A stretch of DNA of 64,000 nt from Polyangiaceae bacterium. GTDB taxonomy: Bacteria > Myxococcota_A > Polyangia > Polyangiales > Polyangiaceae. The stretch covers positions 62,001 to 126,000 of the forward strand of contig JAICTZ010000014.1 of NCBI GenBank assembly GCA_025936115.1. Direction: 5' to 3'. The translations under genes and the position numbers were made by a program. The notes under the pieces were generated by a model. That model saw only the letters and a list, made by a program, of their open reading frames with translations. It was not told the DNA's origin and did not search any database. This document shows, in pieces, positions 10,852 to 18,803 of the stretch (its first letter is position 1; the number at the start of each line of letters is the position of its first letter).

Positions 10852-13203
10852 CTAGCTCCGAGGCGGGCGTCCCTTGTCGAGCAGCGCCGCGAAAGGATTG
10901 TTCGAAAACTTCGCCTCCGCGCCGGGCTTCTTCGCAGCGCCCGTCGGCCCTGCCGGTCGTCGAGCGTCGCGCGCGGCGGGGGCTCCGCGTGGCGGCTCCG
11001 GGTTGGCCGGCGCGCCGCGGCGGGCAGTCAGCGCGATGCGGCGGCGCTCGAGGTCCACTTCGAGCACACGCACCTGAATGCGGTCGCCGACTTTCACCAC
11101 GTCGTGCGGATTCGAAACGAACCGGTCGGCGAGTTGGGAGATGTGAACGAGGCCGTCCTGGTGCACGCCGACGTCCACGAACGCCCCGAAGGCCGTGATG
11201 TTGGTGACGACACCCTCGAGCTCCATAGCGGCGCGTAGATCGGAGAGCTCGCGCACGTCGTCCCGGAATTTGGGCGGTTCGAAGCTCTTGCGCGGGTCGC
11301 GGCCTGGCTTGTCGAGCTCGCTCAGGATGTCACGCAGCGTGAATTCGCCGACGTCGCCTATCTGATAACGGGAAAGATCGATGCGTCGCAAGAGCGCGGC
11401 ATTGCCGATCACGGAGGCGAGCGGCACGCCGAGATCGGCCGCCATCTTTTCGACCAGGGCGTAGCGCTCCGGGTGCACGGCGCTCGCGTCGAGCGGATGC
11501 TCGCCGTCACGCAGTCTCAAGAAGCCGGCGGCCTGCTCGAAGGTCCGCGGCCCGAGCCCGCTCACGTCGAGCAGCGCCTTGCGCGAACGGAAACGCCCCT
11601 TCTCGTTACGGTGCTGCACGATGCGCTTCGCGAGCGTCAGTCCGATGCCCGCGACGCGCGAGAGCAGCCAAGCGCTCGCGGTGTTGAGCTCGACACCGAC
11701 GCTGTTGACGCAGCTTTCCACGACTTCATCCAGTTTTTGACCGAGCGCGACCTGCGACACGTCGTGCTGGTACTGGCCGACACCGATGCTCTTCGGGTCG
11801 ACCTTCACGAGCTCGGCGAGCGGATCCTGCAAGCGCCGCGCGATGCTGATGGCACCGCGCACCGTGAGATCGAGCTCGGGAAATTCGTCACGCGCGACCT
11901 CGCTCGCCGAGTAGACGCTCGCGCCTGCTTCGTTCACCGACACGCAAAAGGTTTCCGTCAATCCTTCGGCGGACAAGACTTCGCGCACGAACGCCTCCGT
12001 CTCCCGCCCGTGCGTGCCGTTGCCCACGGCGATGGCGCGCGGTCCGTGCGCCTTGCAGAGCTGGCGCAGGGTTTCACGGGCCTTCTCGAGCGCCGCGCCG
12101 CCTTGCACGAGGTAGATGGTTTCGTGGGCGACGAGCTTGCCCGTTTCGTCGACGATCGCGCACTTGCAGCCGGTGCGCTGACCCGGATCGATGCCGAGCA
12201 CGCTCTTTCCGCCGAGCGGCGCTGCCAGCAAGAGCTCGCGCAGGTTTTGTGCAAAGACGCGAATCGCTTCCTGATCGGAGCGCAGCTTGAGCTCGATGCG
12301 CACGTCTACCGTCACGCTCGGCGCCACGATGCGATCGATCGCGTCCTTGACGACGAGCTCGAGCTCGGCACGAAACGGCGAGTCCTGCTGGATCGGAATG
12401 CGCGACGCCGCGTACGGCAAGTGCGGCTCGAGCTCGAGCGCGAGCGACGAGCGGAGCACGCCTTCCTCCTCGCCGCGCCGGATCGCGAGGAAGCGGTGCG
12501 AGGGCACCTTCGCGATCGGCTCGGCGTAATCGGCGTACATGTCGAACTTGGTCGTCTTGTCCGCGTGCTCTTTGCGCTTCTTGACCTCGATCATGCCGTC
12601 ACGCAGGTACGCCTCGCGCACGCGCTTGCGGAGGTCGGCGTCGTCGGCGAGCCGCTCGGTGCAAATGTCGCGCGCCCCGGCGAGCGCCGTCGCAACGTCG
12701 GGCACCTCTTTCTGCGCGTCGACGAACGCCTGCGCGAGCGTCTCTGCCGACGCGCCGCCCGCTTGAGCCCAGAGCGCCTCCGCGAGCGGGCCGAGGCCGC
12801 GTTCGAGCGCGATCACGCCGCGTGTGCGGCGCTTGGGCTTGAAGGGTAGGTACAAGTCCTCGAGCTCGGATTTGGTCGTGGCGGCGCGGAGCTTGGCCGC
12901 GAGCTCGGGGGTGAGCTTGCCCTGCTTGTCGATTTCGGTGAGCACGCTCGAGCGGCGCGCCTCGAGCTCGGTCACGTACTCGAAGCGCTCGCCGATGGCG
13001 CGGATTTGCACTTCGTCGAGGTTGCCGGTCGCCTCCTTGCGGTAGCGAGCGATGAACGGAACCGTCGCGCCTTCCGCCATCAGCTTGATGACGGCGGCAA
13101 CCCCCGCGGGCGGCAGCTTGAGCTCCGCGACGAGCACGGGCAGCGGATCGAAGGCGGCCTCGGTTCCGGCGGCCGCTGCGCCGTGCTCGGTGGATCGACT
13201 CAT
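10852..13203 (-). CDS. tex: Tex-family RNA-binding transcription accessory protein
   Basis: Full-length Tex (783 residues). The N-terminal helical domain contains VPFIARYRKEATG and LEDLYLPFKPKRRTRG. A YqgF/RNase-H-like domain follows, with LGIDPGQRTGCKCAIVDETG and AIAVGNGTHGRETE. Helix-hairpin-helix motifs are in VNSVGVELNTASAWLLSRVAGIG (in part) and LLDVSGLGPRTFEQAAGFLR. The C-terminal S1 RNA-binding domain reads GVVTNITAFGAFVDVGVHQDGLVHISQLAD. The tail is Ala/Pro/Arg-rich. Tex binds nucleic acid and affects transcription and toxin expression in some pathogens; it is broadly conserved and usually housekeeping. The ATG at 13203 is the natural start. Confidence 0.96.
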   Translation of the reverse strand: MSRSTEHGAAAAGTEAAFDPLPVLVAELKLPPAGVAAVIKLMAEGATVPFIARYRKEATGNLDEVQIRAIGERFEYVTELEARRSSVLTEIDKQGKLTPELAAKLRAATTKSELEDLYLPFKPKRRTRGVIALERGLGPLAEALWAQAGGASAETLAQAFVDAQKEVPDVATALAGARDICTERLADDADLRKRVREAYLRDGMIEVKKRKEHADKTTKFDMYADYAEPIAKVPSHRFLAIRRGEEEGVLRSSLALELEPHLPYAASRIPIQQDSPFRAELELVVKDAIDRIVAPSVTVDVRIELKLRSDQEAIRVFAQNLRELLLAAPLGGKSVLGIDPGQRTGCKCAIVDETGKLVAHETIYLVQGGAALEKARETLRQLCKAHGPRAIAVGNGTHGRETEAFVREVLSAEGLTETFCVSVNEAGASVYSASEVARDEFPELDLTVRGAISIARRLQDPLAELVKVDPKSIGVGQYQHDVSQVALGQKLDEVVESCVNSVGVELNTASAWLLSRVAGIGLTLAKRIVQHRNEKGRFRSRKALLDVSGLGPRTFEQAAGFLRLRDGEHPLDASAVHPERYALVEKMAADLGVPLASVIGNAALLRRIDLSRYQIGDVGEFTLRDILSELDKPGRDPRKSFEPPKFRDDVRELSDLRAAMELEGVVTNITAFGAFVDVGVHQDGLVHISQLADRFVSNPHDVVKVGDRIQVRVLEVDLERRRIALTARRGAPANPEPPRGAPAARDARRPAGPTGAAKKPGAEAKFSNNPFAALLDKGRPPRS

Positions 13204-13233
13204 GCCGGCGAAATAGCGAGCCTAGTGCTGTGT

Positions 13234-13278
13234 CGCAAGAATTGCGATGCAATTCTTGCGAGCGTGGCTGCGCCACGC
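13234..13278. repeat. Two adjacent perfect hairpins upstream of tex
   Basis: The first is a 12-bp perfect stem (13234-13245 with 13249-13260) around a 3-base loop. One base later there is a 7-bp perfect stem (13262-13268 with 13272-13278), again with a 3-base loop. The first is AT-richer than its surroundings. Paired short hairpins of this form resemble REP/BIME-type elements. They sit exactly where the degraded antiporter reading frame ends. There is no T-run, so a simple intrinsic terminator is less likely. Confidence 0.6.
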
Positions 13279-13279
13279 A

Positions 13280-13431
13280 GCCGGCCGTGGCGGCAGCCGC
13301 GTCGGGGGGCGCGACGATCGCCCCGAGCGCGAACGCTGCATAAAGCGGCAAGCCCGCGAGCGTCGCCGTGACACCTGCAGCAGCAGAATCGCGACGGCGA
13401 GCAGGGCGAGCAGGCTTTCGAAGAAGCTCAC
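13280..13431 (-). pseudogene. Remnant of a CPA1-type Na+/H+ antiporter (NhaP-like)
   Basis: From a GTG at 13431 the minus strand reads a typical antiporter first helix (SFFESLLALLAVAILLLQV). A one-base shift then gives GLPLYAAFALGAIVAPPDA followed by AAATA. The GAIV(S/A)PPDAVAATA block is the signature of the Na+-binding helix region of NhaP-type antiporters, normally about 80-100 residues further on. The gene has therefore lost an internal segment, the reading frame and everything downstream. The remaining sequence runs straight into the hairpin pair. A single intact 69-residue ORF can be drawn here, but it does not explain the second helix. Confidence 0.5.
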
Positions 13432-13452
13432 GGATCCTCGACCCAGCGTGAT

Positions 13453-14043
13453 TCAGCGAGCTCTAGACCGGAAGCCGAGCCACCGCCACCAGTAGCTTGC
13501 CGCAGCGAGCAAACCGAGCGTGGCAGTGCCCGCGAGCCAAACGCCGATGCGCGCGCTACCCCAAAGTACCGCAGCCACCGTCAGGAACTGCATGACGGTG
13601 GCCGCCTTGCCGAGCCAATTGGCTTTGGGATGCTCGATGCCGGCGGCGTGGCGTGCGTGGAGCAGCGCGAGCCAGAACAAAAGTGGCAGCTCCCCGAGCT
13701 CGCGCACCCCGAGCAGCGCGAGCGCCGTTACAGAAAGGCGCTCGCGCACGAGCAACGTGAGCACGACGGCGAAGACGAACACCTTGTCCGTGAGGCCGTC
13801 GAGGACCGCTCCCGTCGCGGTGACCATGCCGTAGCGGCGTGCGACCCAGCCGTCGAGCACGTCGCTGAGCGCCGCGAGCGCGAGCAGCCCGAGCGCGGCC
13901 GCGGGAACGCCGGCCGCCCAGGGAAAACATGCCGCAAAGCCAACGCGCGTGAGGCTGAGCAGCGACGGAGGCAAGAGTAGGTGGCTCGCCCGGTAACGCG
14001 AGGCGCTCGGTTGCGCCGGCGCTGGGGCGGTGAGCGTTGCCAC
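13453..14043 (-). CDS. CDP-alcohol phosphatidyltransferase family membrane protein
   Basis: The family signature D-x2-D-G-x2-A-R-x8-G-x3-D-x3-D is complete, running from SDVLDGWVARR to GAVLDGLTDK. It binds the CDP-alcohol and divalent metal at the membrane interface. About five to six hydrophobic helices surround it. The 196-residue length fits PgsA- or PssA-type phospholipid synthases, which join CDP-diacylglycerol to glycerol-phosphate, serine, inositol-phosphate or similar acceptors. The acceptor cannot be told from sequence alone, and the usual PgsA neighbours are absent. The ATG at 14043 is followed by a short Ala/Pro-rich soluble N-terminus. Confidence 0.85.
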   Translation of the reverse strand: MATLTAPAPAQPSASRYRASHLLLPPSLLSLTRVGFAACFPWAAGVPAAALGLLALAALSDVLDGWVARRYGMVTATGAVLDGLTDKVFVFAVVLTLLVRERLSVTALALLGVRELGELPLLFWLALLHARHAAGIEHPKANWLGKAATVMQFLTVAAVLWGSARIGVWLAGTATLGLLAAASYWWRWLGFRSRAR

Positions 14044-14114
14044 GGGGTCCTGGCGAGCAAATCACGTGCCGACGCTGAGTCAATCCGCCGCGCCGCCTCG
14101 AAGAAATCTGACAG

Positions 14115-15872
14115 GTGCCGAGGCCTCCGAGCGACTTCGGACCGGTGCAGCAAGCAACGGAAAGAGCGTCCAGCATCGTGTGGCAGCTGTTGGGCTGTGC
14201 CGTCGCGTTGGCTCCGCTCGCTTGTTCTTCGTCGGCGGACATCGCGAGGTCCGGAAGCCGAATGTCTGCGACAGGAGGATTTGGCGTCAGTGCTGGGGGT
14301 GGCGGAGCCGGCGAAGGCGAAGGGGAGGCGGCAACCGGCGCAGGCGGAGTGCATTCAGACGACATGAACGGCAGTGGCCCGGCGAACGCAGGCCGTGGCG
14401 CCGGCGGAGTGGCCAACGTGGGCGGCGCGATCGCGCGTGGTGGAGGGCCGAGCACGGGCGGAGCGGGCGCGTTCGGCGCTGCGGGCAGGCCCGCGACCGG
14501 GGGAAGTGGGGGCGCAGCGGTTGCGTCGAGTGGCCGAGCTGGAGCTGGCAGTGGCGCTCCGGGCAGCGCAGGGAGCGGCGCGAGCGCGGGCAGCGCGTCG
14601 GTCGATGCGGGCGATCTCGTGGTCGCCCCCGATGGCGTCGAGGCTGCTCCGGGCACCCTCGAGCAGCCGACCACGCTGGCGAGCGCGCTCGTGCGCGTGA
14701 CGGCGGGGCACACCATTTTCGCGCGCGGTGGCCGCTACGCGTCCGCGACGCAAATCACGATTACGTCCGACAACGGCGGCACCAAAGACGCGCCGAAACG
14801 ACTCGTGCCGTACGCGAGCGAGAAGCCGGTGCTCGACTTTTCGCCGGAGCCGTACGGCACCGGATCGAATCCACGCGGACTCCAAATCAACGCCAGCTAT
14901 TGGTACGTACGCGGGCTCGAGGTGATGGGGGCTGCCGACAACGGGATTTACGTCGCGGGCAGCGGCAACGTCATCGAAGGCGCCGTCACGCACGGTAACC
15001 GTGACACCGGGTTACAGCTCGGGCGCGCGAGCTCGGACGACAGCGACATCACGAGCTGGCCCGCGAACAATCTGATTTTGAATTGCGAGTCGTACGACAA
15101 CTACGACGCTCCGCCCGGCAGCGGAGAGAATGCCGATGGCTTTGCGGCAAAGCTCACGGTCGGGCCCGGCAACGTGTTTCGCGGCTGCATCTCACACCAC
15201 AATATCGACGACGGCTGGGACCTTTACACCAAGCACGACACGGGCCCGATTGGCCCCGTGACGATCGATCGGTGCATCTCCTACGCGAACGGCACGCTCA
15301 CCGACGGTACGAGCAACGCAAACGGCGATCGCAACGGCTTCAAGCTCGGCGGCGACGACATCGCGGTCGCGCACGTCGTCACGCGCTCGGTCGCCTTCAA
15401 GAACGGCAAGAACGGCTTCACCTGGAACAGCAATCCCGGCGCCATCCGCCTCAGCAACAATCTCGCCTTCGACAACGTCGAGGGGAACTTCAAGTTCGGC
15501 GACAGCGGCACCGTGACGGCGGCCGTCTTCACCAACAACGTCTCCTTCTGGACATCGACGAGCGACACGCAGAGCGACAAGGCGCTCGGCACCGACACGC
15601 CGGGCACGAACGCGTGGTGGGACGAGTCGAAAGCCACGTCCACGGTCGCGTCGACGAGCATCGTGGTCACGGTGGCCGATTTCGCGACCTCACTCGTGGC
15701 GCCGTCGATCGCGCGGCTCGCGGATCAGAGCCCGAATTTCGCGCCGTTCGCGCTCGCCCCCACAAGCGACCTCATCGATGCGGGCGCCGTGCCGCCCGGT
15801 GATCTGCCCTTCGACGCGGCGAGCTATTTCCAGAGTGCTCCCGACCTCGGCGCCGTCGAGCTCGGCCGCTGA
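14115..15872 (+). CDS. Exported pectate lyase, polysaccharide lyase family 9
   Basis: Lipobox ALAPLAC is followed by a linker of about 130 residues rich in Gly/Ala/Ser, then a parallel beta-helix domain. PL9-like stretches include LNCESYDNYD, GENADGFAAKL, FRGCISHHNIDDGWDLYTK, TIDRCISYANG and GDRNGFKLGGDD. The final coils contain VAFKNGKNGFTWNSNPG, LSNNLAFDN and, near the end, APDLGAVELG. PL9 enzymes cleave alpha-1,4-polygalacturonate with Ca2+ and a catalytic Lys. The GTG at 14115 supplies a charged N-region; a GTG at 14178 is the alternative but leaves no positive charge before the hydrophobic core. The gene converges with a GH128 gene 28 bases away, suggesting a shared plant or algal polysaccharide function. 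Confidence 0.85.
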   Translation: MPRPPSDFGPVQQATERASSIVWQLLGCAVALAPLACSSSADIARSGSRMSATGGFGVSAGGGGAGEGEGEAATGAGGVHSDDMNGSGPANAGRGAGGVANVGGAIARGGGPSTGGAGAFGAAGRPATGGSGGAAVASSGRAGAGSGAPGSAGSGASAGSASVDAGDLVVAPDGVEAAPGTLEQPTTLASALVRVTAGHTIFARGGRYASATQITITSDNGGTKDAPKRLVPYASEKPVLDFSPEPYGTGSNPRGLQINASYWYVRGLEVMGAADNGIYVAGSGNVIEGAVTHGNRDTGLQLGRASSDDSDITSWPANNLILNCESYDNYDAPPGSGENADGFAAKLTVGPGNVFRGCISHHNIDDGWDLYTKHDTGPIGPVTIDRCISYANGTLTDGTSNANGDRNGFKLGGDDIAVAHVVTRSVAFKNGKNGFTWNSNPGAIRLSNNLAFDNVEGNFKFGDSGTVTAAVFTNNVSFWTSTSDTQSDKALGTDTPGTNAWWDESKATSTVASTSIVVTVADFATSLVAPSIARLADQSPNFAPFALAPTSDLIDAGAVPPGDLPFDAASYFQSAPDLGAVELGR

Positions 15873-15900
15873 CGGCTGTTCCGGCTACGCCAAGGCGAGC

Positions 15901-17091
15901 TCACTGCCGATACTGCGGTGCCGCCGCGAACGCCTGACCGAGCGCCGTGATCTTGCCGCTGTCGTCGTAGAGCTTGTTGTACGTGTTCCACGGATACCAA
16001 GCGTAGCGTTCGACGAGCGGATGCTTCGTGAGCATCGTGATCGCACTCTTGTAAAAATCGAGCACGGTTTGCTCGTCCGGATTGCTCGAACCCATGCAGC
16101 CCCACTCCGTGACCCAGACGGGCAACCCCCACTGTGACGCCCAGTTGACGGCGCCCTCGAACTGACTCGCCGTGCAGGAGCCCGCGTTCCAGCCGTACCA
16201 ATGCATGGCGATGAAATCGACGCGCAGGCCCTTGCTCTTCACCTGCTTCATGAAATCCTCGAGCCAGGAGCGGCCGTCGTCGGACACCGCAGGGCTGCCG
16301 ACGCGAATGTCGGCGTTGCTCGTCAATTGTGGCCAGAGCGCGATGGCGTCCGCGACCGCGATGCTCGACTGATCCGACTTGTTCGGTTCGTTGAAGCCGA
16401 GCACGGTCTTGTACCCGGCCTTGGCGATGCCCTGGAGCGCGCTCGCCACGTTGTCCGAGCCCCAGATCATCGGCACGAAGTACGGATCATTGCAGTCCGT
16501 GCTCTTCGGCGCCGTGCCCCAGTTGTAACACCACGTCGAACCGAGCGCCGAAAGTTGGGCGGCCGGCGAGTTCGCCACGCCTTTGTACGGGCTATTCGTC
16601 ACGGGTAACGGGTTCGTGCCTCCCGCTGAACCGCCGCTCCCGCCGGCTGCGTTGGCGCCGGCTGCATTCATGCCCGCGCCGCCGCTCATGCTGGTCGCGC
16701 CAGCGCTGCTGGTCGCGCCGCCCATGGCGCGCCTGCCGCCGGTGCTCACGCTGCCGCCCGCGGCGCGGCCACCGCCGGCCGTGGTTCCGCCCGTGGGGCT
16801 CGCGCCGAGCGTCCCGCTCGTGCCGCCGTTGGCGGTCGCGCCGCCTACGGAGCTCGAGCCGCCGGTTTCCAACGTGCCGCTCGCGCCGGTTCCCGCCTGC
16901 GCGGGTCCCGAACCGCCGTTGCCCGCGAGTTCGCTCGCTGTGCCACCGGTGGTGACAGGGGGATGGACGTTCGTCAGCCCGCCGTCACTCGGGGAAAGTG
17001 CGCCACCGGAATCGGTGCCGCAGGCTGAAGTGGCAAGCTGCGACGCGAAGCCGCACGTGAGGACGAGGGTACCAAGCCGGCCGGGGCGCAC
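15901..17091 (-). CDS. GH128-like glycoside hydrolase lipoprotein (putative endo-beta-1,3-glucanase)
   Basis: Signal peptide with lipobox LATSAC, then a linker of about 130 residues of Gly/Ala/Ser/Thr-rich repeats, then a (beta/alpha)8 domain of the Asl1-like/GH128 type. The acid/base Glu is in LGFNEPN and the nucleophile Glu in VWVTEWGC. Other family motifs are WCYNWGT, FVPMIWG, VDFIAMHWYG and VERYAWYPW. Characterised GH128 members act on beta-1,3-glucans such as laminarin or fungal wall glucan. The only usable start is the GTG at 17091. The domain is complete and ends at the expected C-terminus. Confidence 0.85.
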   Translation of the reverse strand: MRPGRLGTLVLTCGFASQLATSACGTDSGGALSPSDGGLTNVHPPVTTGGTASELAGNGGSGPAQAGTGASGTLETGGSSSVGGATANGGTSGTLGASPTGGTTAGGGRAAGGSVSTGGRRAMGGATSSAGATSMSGGAGMNAAGANAAGGSGGSAGGTNPLPVTNSPYKGVANSPAAQLSALGSTWCYNWGTAPKSTDCNDPYFVPMIWGSDNVASALQGIAKAGYKTVLGFNEPNKSDQSSIAVADAIALWPQLTSNADIRVGSPAVSDDGRSWLEDFMKQVKSKGLRVDFIAMHWYGWNAGSCTASQFEGAVNWASQWGLPVWVTEWGCMGSSNPDEQTVLDFYKSAITMLTKHPLVERYAWYPWNTYNKLYDDSGKITALGQAFAAAPQYRQ

Positions 17092-17189
17092 GACGGTAGT
17101 GTCGCATGCGCCCGCCAGCGTTGCTCGGCTTCGGTGCTAGGTCGTGACGCGTCGTGCGAACCGGGCGCCAAAGATGGGACAGTTGCGGG

Positions 17190-17618
17190 CTATTTTTCCG
17201 GCGTCGTCGTCCGCGCGAGCTTTTCCAGCAAGGCTTTGAACTCAGCCTGTTGGGTCGCCGTGAGCCGTCCCAGGCGCGCGCCGAATGCGCCCGTCAGCAA
17301 CGTCAGCCCGCGTGCCATTGTCTTACGCCCATCCGGCGTGAGCGAAAGCTTGTAGCGGCGGAGATCGGAGCAGTCGATCTCGCGCTTGACCAAGCCCGCG
17401 GCCTCGAGACGCTTCACGTACAAGGAAACGGTCGGCTTCGGGATCAAAAGCGCCTCGGCGAGCGCGGCCGGGTGCGGGGTCGTGTCGAGCTCCGCCAAGA
17501 GGAAGAGCTCTTTGACTTCGAGTCCGAGCTCGCCGAGCGCGGGCGCCACCTCCCCGAGCACCGACGAAACGAGCCGGTAATTGAGCGCCCACACCTTCGT
17601 CACGTCGATTTTCGCCAT
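17190..17618 (-). CDS. MarR-family transcriptional regulator
   Basis: The 142-residue protein has the MarR winged-helix layout: dimerisation helix, HTH with LAEALLIPKPTVSLYVKRLEAAGLV, wing with DLRRYKLSLTPDGRK, and C-terminal dimerisation helices. MarR proteins are usually ligand-released repressors of a divergent gene. Here the divergent neighbour is an aldo-keto reductase, with 92 bases between the two start codons containing palindromic sequence. Autoregulation and control of the reductase are therefore likely. Cys near the wing (IDCSDLRR) could be redox-sensing, but this is speculation. Confidence 0.88.
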   Translation of the reverse strand: MAKIDVTKVWALNYRLVSSVLGEVAPALGELGLEVKELFLLAELDTTPHPAALAEALLIPKPTVSLYVKRLEAAGLVKREIDCSDLRRYKLSLTPDGRKTMARGLTLLTGAFGARLGRLTATQQAEFKALLEKLARTTTPEK

Positions 17619-17636
17619 CGGGCACTTGCCGAACGA

Positions 17637-17673
17637 TTAGTTCAATCCTAAACAATCTGCGGTTCTGAACTAA
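17637..17673. promoter_or_regulatory. Candidate MarR operator in the divergent promoter
   Basis: The intergenic region holds an 8-bp inverted repeat, TTAGTTCA at 17637-17644 with TGAACTAA at 17666-17673. Nested inside is TTAG-N7-CTAA at 17637-17651. The AT-rich patch stands out from the GC-rich surroundings and lies between the divergent marR and reductase genes. Binding is inferred from position and symmetry only. Confidence 0.5.
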
Positions 17674-17710
17674 CCGAACCTTGAACCAAGTTCTACCACG
17701 GAGCAATCGC

Positions 17711-18796
17711 ATGGCACTCGATCATTACGTCACGCTCGGTCGTTCGGGTTTGCGCGTCAGCCCTCTGTGCCTCGGCGCCATGACGTTCGGCGAAGATCTC
17801 GGCTGGGGCTCGTCGGTCGAAGAGTCGCAGCAGATCATGGACCGCTACGTCGAAGCCGGCGGTAACTTCATCGACACCGCCAACTTCTACACGAAGAGCC
17901 ACTCCGAAAAAATCATCGGCGATCACCTGGGCCGTCACCCCCACAAGCGCGACCGCCTCGTGCTCGCGACCAAGTTCAGCGGCAACCTATACCCCGGTGA
18001 CCCGAACGGCGGCGGCTCGGGCAGAAAATCGATCGTCAATGCCTGCGAGAATTCGTTGCGGCGGCTCCAGACCGACTACATCGATCTCTATTGGCTCCAC
18101 TGCTGGGACGTGAACACGCCCATCGAGGAGACGCTCGCCGCGCTCGAGGACCTCGTGCACGCCGGCAAGGTCCGCTACACCGGCGTCTCCGATACCCCGG
18201 CCTGGAAGATCGCTCAGGCCAACGTCACGGCGCAGTTCCGCGGCTGGTCGGCGTTCGTCGGGCTCCAAATCGAGTATTCGCTGCTCGAGCGCAGCGTCGA
18301 ACAGGAGCTCGTTCCCATGGCCCGAGAGCTCGGCCTCGGCATCACGCCCTGGTCGCCGCTCAAGAGCGGCCTCTTGTCCGGTAAGTACACGCGCCGGAAC
18401 CAGAACGAGGAGAAGGCCGACCGCGCCGTGTTCATGTCACACCTCTTGAACGAGTCGACTTATCGGCTGATCGACGAGCTCGAAATCGTCGCCAAAGCGC
18501 ACGACACGAGCGTCGCGCGGGTCTCGCTCGCATGGCTCCGAGCGCAGCCCGGCGTCACCTCGACGATCATCGGCGCGCGCCGCGTCGCTCAGCTCGAAGA
18601 CAATCTCAAGTCGCTCGACGTGACGCTGTCGGCGAGCGAGCTCGAGCATCTCGACACACTCACCAAGCCGAGCCTCGGCTTCCCGCAGAGCATGCAACCG
18701 GTCTTCCCCGCCATCACGAACGGCGGCACCATGGTGAACGGAGTGCAGCTGCCGCCGTCGGGTTTCGTGATGGAGCAGGGCGGCAAACCCTACTGA
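17711..18796 (+). CDS. Aldo/keto reductase
   Basis: NAD(P)H-dependent (beta/alpha)8 oxidoreductase of the AKR superfamily. The catalytic tetrad is visible: Asp55 and Tyr60 in FIDTANFY, Lys88 in LATKFSG and His130 in YWLHCWD. The cofactor end reads TSTIIGARRVAQLEDNL. The substrate is unknown, and relatives reduce aldehydes including methylglyoxal. The ATG at 17711 gives 361 residues, including a short tail beyond the barrel. The divergent MarR gene and palindrome suggest induction by a small aromatic or electrophilic compound. Confidence 0.92.
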   Translation: MALDHYVTLGRSGLRVSPLCLGAMTFGEDLGWGSSVEESQQIMDRYVEAGGNFIDTANFYTKSHSEKIIGDHLGRHPHKRDRLVLATKFSGNLYPGDPNGGGSGRKSIVNACENSLRRLQTDYIDLYWLHCWDVNTPIEETLAALEDLVHAGKVRYTGVSDTPAWKIAQANVTAQFRGWSAFVGLQIEYSLLERSVEQELVPMARELGLGITPWSPLKSGLLSGKYTRRNQNEEKADRAVFMSHLLNESTYRLIDELEIVAKAHDTSVARVSLAWLRAQPGVTSTIIGARRVAQLEDNLKSLDVTLSASELEHLDTLTKPSLGFPQSMQPVFPAITNGGTMVNGVQLPPSGFVMEQGGKPY

Positions 18797-18803
18797 GCCG
18801 ACG

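Noticed and set aside
11473..12849. 458-codon plus-strand frame opposite tex
   Set aside because: Antisense artefact of a confident Tex gene; composition (Arg/Ala/Leu/Asp) has no recognisable domains.
13222..13431. Intact 69-residue single-TM protein
   Set aside because: Only the first 20 codons look protein-like; the next part is better explained by a frame-shifted antiporter remnant.
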